A stretch of 30,926 nt of DNA, from contig HF985373.1 of the NCBI GenBank assembly GCA_000432015.1, positions 1 through 30,926 on the forward strand, given 5' to 3'. The notes under the pieces were generated by a model. The model saw nothing but the letters and a program-made list of their open reading frames with translations, ran no database searches and was not told the origin of the DNA. Below are positions 16,718 to 24,016 of this stretch, in pieces. Origin of the DNA: Clostridium sp. CAG:1024 (lineage in GTDB: Bacteria; Bacillota; Clostridia; Christensenellales; CAG-138). The translations under genes and the position numbers were made by a program. How positions within the stretch are numbered: position 1 is the first letter of the stretch; the number at the start of each line of letters is the position of its first letter.

Positions 16718-16927
16718 ATGTTAGAAATTGGGAGAATTTCGAGAGCGAATATCATGGACATGATAAAAGAGTATCCTGAGCTTGTAAATCCCCGTTATCT
16801 TTGCTCTAAATCAGAAGTTGAGGCGATGTATTGTGATGGGGTTCGCTCCTCTCAAGCTATTTTTATGGATCTGTGGCGCCAAGGGTTGCTCGAATTTGAA
16901 CTGTACAGAGAAATCACTCCACCATGA
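16718..16927 (+). CDS. Small protein like the N-terminus of the nearby anti-sigma factor
   Basis: A 69-codon frame; an internal ATG at 16754 (MDMIKEYPELV) is an alternative start. Neither has a well-spaced ribosome site, though GGGAG occurs at 16729-16733. The segment IKEYPELVNPRYLCSKSEVEAMYCDG aligns with IKENPALLSDAYIHSK and its continuation at the start of the anti-sigma gene 17657. It could be a stand-alone cytoplasmic sigma-binding domain or the remnant of a duplicated anti-sigma gene. No membrane segment is present. Confidence 0.45.
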   Translation: MLEIGRISRANIMDMIKEYPELVNPRYLCSKSEVEAMYCDGVRSSQAIFMDLWRQGLLEFELYREITPP

Positions 16928-16972
16928 ATACCATCAGCATCCTTAGAAGATGGATCCTTGTAGGCTGATATG

Positions 16973-17013
16973 CTATCATGATAGAATATATTTTATACAG
17001 TAAAGATTCTATC
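16973..17013. promoter_or_regulatory. Palindromes upstream of the sigma-factor gene
   Basis: CTATCATGATAG (16973-16984) is a perfect 12-nt palindrome. Overlapping it, GATAGAAT (16980-16987) pairs with ATTCTATC (17006-17013) around the AT-rich TATATTTTATACAG. The position, about 75-115 nt upstream of the sigma gene start, suggests a promoter/operator; the binding factor is unknown. Confidence 0.4.
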
Positions 17014-17086
17014 AGAAGTATAGTAATGCAATGCCTCAAAAAAGTGTCTATTTAATGAGGATGTTTACCTATATGATGGAGGAATT

Positions 17087-17644
17087 ATGAATAGTCTCGA
17101 CAACCTAATGAGAGATTACAAGAAGAATTACAAGGAGTTAGCTCTTTACGCGTTGATGGTTACTCAAAATACGACTGAAGCAGAAGACATTTTACAAGAT
17201 CTAGCAGAAAAAATCTTGACAAACACCGAACAATTCGCAAAGGCAACTACCGTAATAGCCTATTATAAGACCTGTATACTCAATCTATCCAAAGCATACT
17301 ACAAAAAGAAAAAGCGAACGATATCAATGGATACCTCTTCGTGCTATGGACATGGCGCGACAACATCAGACCTACACTCACAGCCAAGCGATCGCGAACT
17401 GTATGTAGATTTGAAGCGTATATTTGATCGTCTAACAGACTATGAAAAGCAGCTTTTAGAGTTGAAGTATGTTCTGGGTTATCAGAATAAAGAGCTTGCT
17501 GCAATGATGGGAAGTAATGCAAACACGGTTTCTCAGCAGCTTTTTCGCATAAGACGGAAACTGGAAAAGAATCTGGAACTGGAAGGATTGATGTGGAGCA
17601 TGCTTCTTATATTTCTACATCAATATTACCATGCAGCTTATTGA
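17087..17644 (+). CDS. ECF-like sigma-70 family factor
   Basis: A 185-residue RNA polymerase sigma factor. A region 2-like part (YALMVTQNTTEAEDILQDLAEKIL, residues 20-43) and a region 4 helix-turn-helix (LTDYEKQLLELKYVLGYQNK followed by ELAAMMGSNANTVSQQLFRI) are clear; the linker is short, as in ECF sigmas. An unusual hydrophobic C-terminal tail (LMWSMLLIFLHQYYHAAY) follows. ATG 17087 has GGAGG 6-7 nt upstream. The next gene starts 12 nt after the stop and encodes a membrane protein with a cytoplasmic N-terminus, the classical sigma/anti-sigma arrangement. It probably turns on the envelope genes nearby. Confidence 0.85.
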   Translation: MNSLDNLMRDYKKNYKELALYALMVTQNTTEAEDILQDLAEKILTNTEQFAKATTVIAYYKTCILNLSKAYYKKKKRTISMDTSSCYGHGATTSDLHSQPSDRELYVDLKRIFDRLTDYEKQLLELKYVLGYQNKELAAMMGSNANTVSQQLFRIRRKLEKNLELEGLMWSMLLIFLHQYYHAAY

Positions 17645-17656
17645 TTGAGGACGCTT

Positions 17657-18520
17657 ATGCGAATGCGTAGAATTACAAAAAAAATCAAGGAAAATCCTGC
17701 GCTCTTGAGCGATGCATATATTCACTCAAAAGTAGAAGCCGAGCATCTTTTTGATGCAGGTTTTCCGAGTTTAAATGAAACACTTATACGAGCAGAAGCA
17801 AAGTCAACTCTGCCTGAAGAGGCATGGAGACAGTTTCGGGATCAGTCTCTGGATGAGCAAGAACAAAGAGAACAAAGAACCGACAACGTTAAGGCAAGAT
17901 GGACTACATCATTCGGAAAATTACTGCTTACACACAAACGCGTTGCGGTTGTGGGCGTGATCCTCTTCCTAACGTTCTGCTATCTTTCACTATTTCCGAG
18001 CGGTCGTGCACTTGCGAAAAGTTTCTTCGACTATATCATGTCCATAACAGGAAGAGACGTAGAGATCGAAAGTACCGAGTATATTGACAATGAGTATATG
18101 AGTACAGGCAGTACAGAAGAGTTTTTTGAGATCAACACTGAATATGAGACCGTGGAAGAATTTAAAAAGAGAACTGGTATCACACCTTTTACCATAGAAT
18201 GCGATGGCTTGACTTGCGTTAGTGTGAGAGAACACTATTCCTCCTACGCAGGGCGTAATTTGTGGATTGATTATCAAATAGGTCAGGATGGAGAGGTTTC
18301 CATTCTACAAAGTTGGTTATATTATGACGATAGCGTGTCGGTTTCAGCGAACTCCGAGTATGATAATTCTTTTACTCTGTTTAATGGGGCCGAGTTGCAT
18401 TATGCGATAGATGAGATAGACGGAAGTTTCAATGGAGTGTCCTTGCTGGAAGACTCCATGTTGCAAATCAGTATCAATGATTCTGCCTATTTTGAGGAAG
18501 TTGTAGAGGCTTTAAAATAA
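17657..18520 (+). CDS. Membrane anti-sigma factor
   Basis: A 287-residue protein with a cytoplasmic N-terminal domain (residues 1-90), one membrane helix (about 94-113, VAVVGVILFLTFCYLSLF) and an extracytoplasmic domain (about 115-287). Immediately after the helix comes SGRALAKSFFDYIMSITG, a pattern often found in Clostridia anti-sigma factors with DUF4179/DUF4367-like sensor domains; the assignment is by pattern, not search. ATG 17657 is chosen for GAGG 6 nt upstream; a TTG at 17645 touching the sigma stop is an alternative. It should hold the sigma factor inactive until an envelope signal arrives. A bidirectional terminator follows. Confidence 0.72.
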   Translation: MRMRRITKKIKENPALLSDAYIHSKVEAEHLFDAGFPSLNETLIRAEAKSTLPEEAWRQFRDQSLDEQEQREQRTDNVKARWTTSFGKLLLTHKRVAVVGVILFLTFCYLSLFPSGRALAKSFFDYIMSITGRDVEIESTEYIDNEYMSTGSTEEFFEINTEYETVEEFKKRTGITPFTIECDGLTCVSVREHYSSYAGRNLWIDYQIGQDGEVSILQSWLYYDDSVSVSANSEYDNSFTLFNGAELHYAIDEIDGSFNGVSLLEDSMLQISINDSAYFEEVVEALK

Positions 18521-18532
18521 AGCGAGGCAAGC

Positions 18533-18566
18533 AAAAACAGGAGAGGAAGCCCTCTCATGTTTTTTA
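18533..18566. terminator. Bidirectional rho-independent terminator
   Basis: GAGAGG/CCTCTC (18541-18546 with 18551-18556) is extended by an AAAAACA/TGTTTTT outer stem, giving U-runs on both strands. It separates the convergent anti-sigma gene (+) and the secreted-protein gene (-). Confidence 0.8.
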
Positions 18567-18575
18567 TGATAAGTA

Positions 18576-18953
18576 TTATATTGAAAAAGTTTTGCTTCTG
18601 GATGCAGATGTTGCGTCACCGGAACCCGAGTAGTACATCTTATACGTGCCAGAAGAAAGAGAAACGCTTTTAGAGGCAGTTACAATTGTGCCGTTTCCAG
18701 AATTTGAACCACTTGTTACATATACTTCTGAACCATTGCTAATCCGATAGAGTGTAAAACTTACGGACAACGATTCTGATGAAGTTGTCTTGATTGTTGC
18801 CGTTGCACGAGTTTTGGAAAGAGATGCTGTCAAAGTAATTGCCCCCATCGGCTGAATCGGATCGAACTCATCCTTTCCCATCGCGAAAGTACTCCCCATT
18901 GTAGTCACACAAATCGCCAGTGCGAGCAGCATGCATGCAAGTCTTCGTTTCAT
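18576..18953 (-). CDS. Small secreted protein, unknown function
   Basis: A 125-residue exported protein on the minus strand. ATG 18953 has GGAGG 7 nt upstream; an ATG 6 nt earlier is too close to that site. The signal peptide (MKRRLACMLLALAICVTTMG, cleavage probably after STFA) is followed by about 100 residues rich in Ser and Thr with alternating polar/hydrophobic strands (ATATIKTTSSESLSVSFTLY), suggesting a small beta-sandwich. It resembles Clostridia secreted proteins of unknown function. Its promoter-like motif (18989-19009) is nearly identical to the one of the divergent transcript, so both are probably under the same control. Confidence 0.75.
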   Translation of the reverse strand: MKRRLACMLLALAICVTTMGSTFAMGKDEFDPIQPMGAITLTASLSKTRATATIKTTSSESLSVSFTLYRISNGSEVYVTSGSNSGNGTIVTASKSVSLSSGTYKMYYSGSGDATSASRSKTFSI

Positions 18954-18988
18954 TTTCATTCCTCCATTTCGTGTTGAGATTTTTGTAG

Positions 18989-19009
18989 GATCTATATATA
19001 AATGATAAT
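18989..19009 (-). promoter_or_regulatory. Promoter-like motif of secreted-protein gene, shared with divergent transcript
   Basis: Read on the minus strand this 21-mer starts ATTATCAT and ends TATAGATC. It matches the plus-strand 21-mer at 19081-19101 in 18 of 21 positions, and lies 36 nt from its start codon. It may be read by the neighbouring sigma factor. Confidence 0.5.
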
Positions 19010-19080
19010 CTTGGATCCAAAAGTATTATGGCAAAATCCAAGACATTATTTTGATTTTTGTTAATAATTGGCCTGTGAAA

Positions 19081-19101
19081 ATTATCATATTTATAGAGAT
19101 C
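19081..19101 (+). promoter_or_regulatory. Promoter-like motif, divergent partner
   Basis: Starts ATTATCAT and ends TAGAGATC, 18/21 identical to the minus-strand motif at 19009-18989, and lies 31 nt before the start of the 9-codon leader frame. A looser sigma-A reading (TTGGCC, 18 nt, TATAGA) overlaps it. Confidence 0.5.
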
Positions 19102-19131
19102 AAAATTCTCTGTGTAGAGGAGGTGGTGCGT

Positions 19132-19161
19132 ATGATTGTGTATAGCAAGGCGTCCTTGTAA
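19132..19161 (+). CDS. Nine-codon leader peptide or collapsed toxin frame
   Basis: ATG 19132 follows an exceptionally strong site, GAGGAGGTGG (19117-19126). The peptide is MIVYSKASL and its stop (19159-19161) lies inside the left arm of the structured element 19152-19210. The site and surroundings resemble those of small holin-like type I toxin genes of Firmicutes, with the membrane-helix codons missing; alternatively it is an attenuator leader for the downstream envelope genes. Confidence 0.35.
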   Translation: MIVYSKASL

Positions 19162-19210
19162 ACAATGAGCTGGGAAGCCGCAACGCGAGAGCGTTGTCGT
19201 TTGCGGGGAT
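19152..19210 (+). ncRNA. Structured RNA element, copy 1
   Basis: A 12-bp outer stem (19152-19163 with 19199-19210, with G-U pairs), a conserved internal segment (AATGAGC, GGGAAGCC) and a 6-bp inner hairpin (19181-19186 with 19191-19196, GAGA loop). It matches 29955-30012 closely. On the plus strand the stem is followed by AATTTTTCTG, so it could act as a terminator/attenuator before the peptidoglycan-binding gene. No clear minus-strand promoter is present, unlike copy 2. Confidence 0.6.
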
Positions 19211-19264
19211 AATTTTTCTGTTTGGAGGCGCTTATGAACAAAAAGAATTAGAAAGGAAAAACAA

Positions 19265-19843
19265 ATGAGAAAAATTATTTCTGTAGCATTGCTATTTATT
19301 TTGCTATTTGGCATGGTTTCTACCTCAAATGCCGCAGGGAATATCACTGGCAGGATGTACAACATGACTGGTACTGTATGTTGGCAGAATAGGCCAAATC
19401 TTTCCCATGATGAAGTAACGAGCCTCATGTCTTCTGGAGGATATCTCTATGATGAATTCAGCAAGTCTGTTGCGCTCGTTTCCGCAGCGCCCTATTGTAC
19501 GGTCGATCGCATTCGCGTGCATCCATTCGACACGCCTACTTACGATGGGGGCGATCTGCGTATAGACCCGAATTATGAGAGCAACGTAGTGGGCGAAGGA
19601 CAGCGAAACTATAATAAGCAAGTGCATGCTGTTCAAACATTACTCTATGAATTGGGCTATCAGCTGAGCGCAAGCGGAGATATGGAAGATAGTGTTGATG
19701 GCGTAGTTGGAACAAGAACGACAGCCGCAATCACACAATTTCAGAGAGATCACAACCTATCTGCGGATGGGCTTGTTGGCGCTAATACTTGGAGAGCCCT
19801 GTGCTCTAGCAGCAGTTTCCGTTATGGATCGACAACTTGGTAA
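19265..19843 (+). CDS. Secreted peptidoglycan-binding protein
   Basis: A 192-residue exported protein. A signal peptide (residues 1-23, ending SNA) is followed by a unique domain and then a PG_binding_1-type module at about residues 117-178 (VQTLLYELGYQLSASGD, VDGVVGTRTTAAITQFQRDH, LSADGLVGANTWRAL). This module usually anchors envelope proteins to peptidoglycan. There is no catalytic domain, so it may be structural or a carrier of its N-terminal domain. It lies 65 nt before the first lipoprotein start and is probably co-transcribed with it. A decayed relative lies at 21352-21726. Confidence 0.83.
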   Translation: MRKIISVALLFILLFGMVSTSNAAGNITGRMYNMTGTVCWQNRPNLSHDEVTSLMSSGGYLYDEFSKSVALVSAAPYCTVDRIRVHPFDTPTYDGGDLRIDPNYESNVVGEGQRNYNKQVHAVQTLLYELGYQLSASGDMEDSVDGVVGTRTTAAITQFQRDHNLSADGLVGANTWRALCSSSSFRYGSTTW

Positions 19844-19908
19844 CTAATATCAATGCATGGGAAGAGTTTTTCTTCCCATGCATATTAAGACTTATGGAGG
19901 AGAGATTG

Positions 19909-21249
19909 ATGTATAAAACGTATACGCTCGCTATACTGATGTTTGCTGCGCTGTGTCTGACAGGATGTCAACAAACGCCCGAAGAAACCTATGTGATTTC
20001 AAAAAGTGATAATACTTTAGAGGAAATCATAGACATTTCATTGGCAGAAGATCAACACATGGATGTGCCAGAAAAAATTTCCGATATTATATATGAAAAA
20101 GATGGGGCGTATTCCATTGCGGTGGAGGCATCCCCTGAAGAACCTAATACGACGGAGTTTCCGGTCGTTTCTATCGTCCCAAGAAGATTTCCACAGGCTT
20201 TAGTTGATAAAACAGTTAAGCATTTTTTCCAGAATCAGACTTTCTATGCAGCACAAACAATTAAATCAAAAGAGCAACTGTCTCAGGAAATGCAGCGTCT
20301 CGCTGAAGACATGGAAACCATGGAAATTGGTAGTGACGATTATGAAGCCGCTGCTAGCATAATGAATGACCTAAAAAAGGAATACCCGAACGCTCCTGAT
20401 ACTGTAACCGCAGAAATAGTAGAACCAGTTTTACAAATTGACGAGGAAACCTCTTATGAGTTGCTATCTGCATATGCTGATATGGGGTATCGCCAATTCT
20501 CATGGTTAAATGTAATAAACGTGGTGGATGACAGCTTTTGGAATATTCTCACAGTGCATCTCGACCGCGACAGACTCTATCTTAGTTCGACTGATGCTAA
20601 AACACGGATGGATACTACACAGTTTACAAAAGACAGCGCATTGGAACTTGCGAACGAAACACTGGCTGCATTAGGAATAGATGGGTTTGCTCCTGTTGCC
20701 ATAGAGGAAGCTTATGCAGAACAATCCAACGAATATGGATATGCCGTGCATTATCGTCACAGCGTAAATGGTATTTGTGTTGCCGATAGTACTATTCTTG
20801 ATTTCTCTGGAGAACGAATACCACTATCTGCCCAATGGGGGAGCGACACTATCGATATTAGAGTTGGAAAATCTGGCATTACTGCATTTGAGTGGGAAGA
20901 ATATGGGGAAATCATAGGAAACCGTTCTTCAAACGTTGAATTGCTCCCGTTTAGTAAAACTTATGAGATTGCCAAGCAGCAACTAAAAAATAAATATGCG
21001 TGGATCGAAACGACTGATATAGATTACCATCAAAAGATTTATGTTGATAGAATCGTGTTGGAATACCGCTGTGTAGCTCAGAAAGACTCCCGCGATACAT
21101 TTCTCTTAGTCCCAGCATGGAGTTTCTATGGTGATATATTATGTGAATATCCAGATGGAACATCTGCGTTGATGTACGAGGGTCGAACGGATATTTGCCA
21201 TCTTGTTCTAAATGCCATTGATGGATCAGTGATTAGCTGCATAGCGTAA
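19909..21249 (+). CDS. Lipoprotein A, DUF6034-like
   Basis: A 446-residue exported lipoprotein: signal peptide with lipobox LTGC and lipidated cysteine C20, then QQTPEETYVISKSDNTLEE. ATG 19909 is 8 nt after GGAGG; an ATG at 19894 would overlap that site. The layout and the CxxTPE start match Clostridia lipoproteins I remember as DUF6034. It shares with 21825, 24017 and 26148 a late block of the kind LVPAWSFYG and an ending LDGS-I (here NAIDGSVISCIA). Function is unknown; it is presumably anchored outside the cytoplasmic membrane. It follows the peptidoglycan-binding protein and precedes a decayed copy of the same. Confidence 0.75.
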   Translation: MYKTYTLAILMFAALCLTGCQQTPEETYVISKSDNTLEEIIDISLAEDQHMDVPEKISDIIYEKDGAYSIAVEASPEEPNTTEFPVVSIVPRRFPQALVDKTVKHFFQNQTFYAAQTIKSKEQLSQEMQRLAEDMETMEIGSDDYEAAASIMNDLKKEYPNAPDTVTAEIVEPVLQIDEETSYELLSAYADMGYRQFSWLNVINVVDDSFWNILTVHLDRDRLYLSSTDAKTRMDTTQFTKDSALELANETLAALGIDGFAPVAIEEAYAEQSNEYGYAVHYRHSVNGICVADSTILDFSGERIPLSAQWGSDTIDIRVGKSGITAFEWEEYGEIIGNRSSNVELLPFSKTYEIAKQQLKNKYAWIETTDIDYHQKIYVDRIVLEYRCVAQKDSRDTFLLVPAWSFYGDILCEYPDGTSALMYEGRTDICHLVLNAIDGSVISCIA

Positions 21250-21351
21250 CTAACCGAAATCCAACAACATTGCTAAAGTCACCCAAATGATACCCGTACT
21301 TAGTGTTATGGTAAAGGACCATCTTTTGTATTAGGAAACGGTCGCATATGA

Positions 21352-21726
21352 GAGGAACGTAAACCTACAAAAGCAATTCAAACGATTCTCTACTATTACA
21401 CATCTACTACGAGAACTTTGATTAATGAAGGTGGTGGAATCGACGGTGCCTTTGGAAGCAAAACAGCTGAAGCTGTTGAGTCATTTCAAAGAGTACACGA
21501 TCTTTCCATGGTTGATGGTAAAGTAGGCCCTGGAACCTGGAGAACGCTTTATAAGGTTCTTGAACATTCTGCTGCAGGAGCTGGCGGTAATGCTTGGAAT
21601 ACATCTACGGCATATCTTTTTAGCAGAACGTATTCCGGCGAAGGGCGAGTAATGATAATTAAAAGAGCAAGAGCAAATGGCGCATGGTATATTAACTCCA
21701 CTAATCAGATTTTTTATGAAGCATAA
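21352..21726 (+). pseudogene. Decayed secreted peptidoglycan-binding protein
   Basis: The frame 21352-21726 encodes a PG-binding module (AIQTILYYYTSTTRTL, IDGAFGSKTAEAVESFQRVH, MVDGKVGPGTWRTL) and a C-terminal tail, but has no signal peptide, no ribosome site and an in-frame TGA at 21349. Upstream, the same frame reads GKGPSFVLGNGRI before that stop, and further stops occur, so the 5' part has decayed. Internal starts near 21418 would give about 100 residues without export signal. It is related to the intact gene at 19265 and occupies the same place before a lipoprotein gene. Confidence 0.65.
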
Positions 21727-21824
21727 ATGATTTGATTTTTACTGAGGTATTGAACAGTGGATTCAATACCCTCAGTATAGAATTTCAAGCACATCCCAAT
21801 AAATGATTATTAGGAGGAAGAATA

Positions 21825-23231
21825 ATGAAAAAACTATATTTGTATTATTTAATATTTTTATTGACTACGATCATATGTGGATGTCAAGAACAGCCCAATA
21901 CTGAGATTATTATTAATAAAATGGAGACAGAACAAAACTTATATAAAGACGCTGAAGAATATACGCCTTATCTTGCTCAAGAAAAATGGAATGAGATTGT
22001 TTCTGGAAAAGACGTTACTTATGTTTTTGATGCCGAGATTTGTATTCCAGATGTAAATGCATATCCGATTTATGAAGTACTACCAAGCTTTTTTGAATTT
22101 GATAAACTGGATAATATTATTCGTTCTTTGGTTCCAAATCCTCGTATTAAAATAGAAGAAGTAGATTTGCTGACAAAAGATCAAATTCGTATGGAGATGG
22201 ATTTGATAATTCAGAGCATTAATCTTGTAGATAAAAACCATCCGGAGTTTTCAGAAGAAGAAAAAAACAACTATTTGTCTAGTAGAAATGAAGATCTAGC
22301 ATATATGCAGGAACTTTATAATAATGCTCCAGAAGAGATTGAAACAAGAGAAATAAAGAGTACTTCTGAAATGCGTTCAGAAACTAGTACTCGTACAAAT
22401 GTGCGAGTTTACAATGAACAGGATAACCCAGAACTGATATGTGAAATGAACATGACTAAGGGTGACAATAGAGTTGCCACTTTTTCAATATTCCCGTACA
22501 AAGCATATGATATAAAATTGCATACTTTTGTCCCAATTGGAGAAATGCCAATTCCTCGTATCGAAATGTCTAAAGAAGTAGCAGCAGAAACTGCACAAGC
22601 TTTTGTGGAATATGTTGGGATTAACAATAATTACTCTTTGAATTGTGTTTATGAAGATATGGCATTTTATGATGGGCTGGTTGCAGTATTCACCCCCTCA
22701 TATTCAGGAATAGAAAGCACATATGCTGTTCCTGCGATACTTCCATATCAATCACAGGATCTGGAGTTTTTCAGGATTTGGCCAGCTGAGGTTGTTTTAG
22801 TGTATCTTGATTCGAACTATAATATTTGTCGTTTTGAATGGAAATACCCCGCTCGGATAGGGAAAATGATAAATGCAAATGCAGAGTTAATGTCGTTTGA
22901 TTCTGTAAAGGAACAGATAAAAAAATCAATTAAATTGATGAGCCCCGATATGCCATATTGGGATGGAATTGAACATCGACAAATTGTAATTGAACGGATA
23001 GAGTTAGGAATAATGCGGGTGAAACGAAGTGGAACTAGCGACGCATATATCTTGCTGCCCGTTTGGGATTGCTTTGGATATTTGATTGATCATTATAGAT
23101 CACAAGAAGAAAGCGAATATAGGCTCAATGAAAATAATGATGCCATAATCGATGAAAATGATGGTGTTGGTACATTTTTGACTATTAGCGCATTGGATGG
23201 AAGCATCATAGATCGTAAATTTGGGTATTAA
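21825..23231 (+). CDS. Lipoprotein B, DUF6034-like
   Basis: A 468-residue lipoprotein; AGGAGG precedes ATG 21825. The signal peptide ends ICGC with lipidated C20. The mature protein has a charged, helix-rich part around residues 110-170 (MEMDLIIQSINLVDKNHPEF) and ends ALDGSIIDRKFGY like lipoproteins A and C; LLPVWDCFGYLID matches their late block. It is very AT-rich. Its stop is about 55 nt upstream of an ABC-2 permease, probably one operon. Function is unknown; candidates are a substrate-binding or immunity partner of the permease. Confidence 0.75.
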   Translation: MKKLYLYYLIFLLTTIICGCQEQPNTEIIINKMETEQNLYKDAEEYTPYLAQEKWNEIVSGKDVTYVFDAEICIPDVNAYPIYEVLPSFFEFDKLDNIIRSLVPNPRIKIEEVDLLTKDQIRMEMDLIIQSINLVDKNHPEFSEEEKNNYLSSRNEDLAYMQELYNNAPEEIETREIKSTSEMRSETSTRTNVRVYNEQDNPELICEMNMTKGDNRVATFSIFPYKAYDIKLHTFVPIGEMPIPRIEMSKEVAAETAQAFVEYVGINNNYSLNCVYEDMAFYDGLVAVFTPSYSGIESTYAVPAILPYQSQDLEFFRIWPAEVVLVYLDSNYNICRFEWKYPARIGKMINANAELMSFDSVKEQIKKSIKLMSPDMPYWDGIEHRQIVIERIELGIMRVKRSGTSDAYILLPVWDCFGYLIDHYRSQEESEYRLNENNDAIIDENDGVGTFLTISALDGSIIDRKFGY

Positions 23232-23285
23232 ATATATCAAAAAAGATCAATTTGAATTGCTTTACTTGTACTGGTGGAGTTAACA

Positions 23286-24002
23286 ATGATTCGTATATTC
23301 AGGAAGGAGTTCATTATTGGCATAGTAGGCGTTGCGGTTTGCCTTTGTGCGGATGCTTTTTCGGATGTTGTTGTGCTTTTGATGGAAATAACTCCAACGG
23401 CAATACTATGGGCTCATCAAAAGATTATATTTCAAGCATTATCTGATGATGTGATATTATTTGCTGCACCAATCTTTGCGACAGTTCCTTTTTCAGGGGC
23501 TTTTGTTGAGGATGTAAAAAGTGGATATACGAAGCAAGTTCTGCCAAGGACGACTGTAAAAGATTATGTTATAAGAAATGAAATGACATGTGCGGTATCT
23601 GGCTTTTTAACGATTGTGTTTGGATTGCTAATAGGTGCTGCAATTATTACCCTTGCGATAACTCCAATTGAGACATTCTCCAGTGTTCCGGTAGAATCGG
23701 TTTTTGTCAAAATCATAGGGAGAATTGGATTGTATGGTCTTGCTGGTGCCCTCTGGGCCATGGTTGGAATGCTGTGTTCCACGATCACTATGAACTCCTA
23801 CATGGCATATGCCTCTCCGTTTATCCTGTATTATGTGCTTATTATTTTGCAAGAACGGTATGCACGCGACTATTTCATGCTTAATCCACAGAATTATCTG
23901 ACTCTTGAAGGAAAGTGGCCATTTGGTGGGTGGAGCGCAGCAATCACAATGCTGGTTTTGCTGATTGCCGTCATGCTGGGGTTCCAACTAAATCTATTGT
24001 AA
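23286..24002 (+). CDS. ABC-2 type permease, AT-rich paralogue
   Basis: A 238-residue membrane protein with about six hydrophobic segments, typical of ABC-2 permeases. ATG 23286 has TGGAG 8 nt upstream; a GTG at 23274 is less likely. It is a clear paralogue of 27525: both share ALWAxVG, PFIxYYVLIILQERY and FMLNPxNYLT. No ATPase is adjacent; the only ATPase in the window is at 29295, so this permease may share it or be orphaned. Lipoprotein C overlaps its end through the ribosome site, indicating coupled translation. Confidence 0.8.
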   Translation: MIRIFRKEFIIGIVGVAVCLCADAFSDVVVLLMEITPTAILWAHQKIIFQALSDDVILFAAPIFATVPFSGAFVEDVKSGYTKQVLPRTTVKDYVIRNEMTCAVSGFLTIVFGLLIGAAIITLAITPIETFSSVPVESVFVKIIGRIGLYGLAGALWAMVGMLCSTITMNSYMAYASPFILYYVLIILQERYARDYFMLNPQNYLTLEGKWPFGGWSAAITMLVLLIAVMLGFQLNLL

Positions 24003-24016
24003 TAGGAGATACTATT

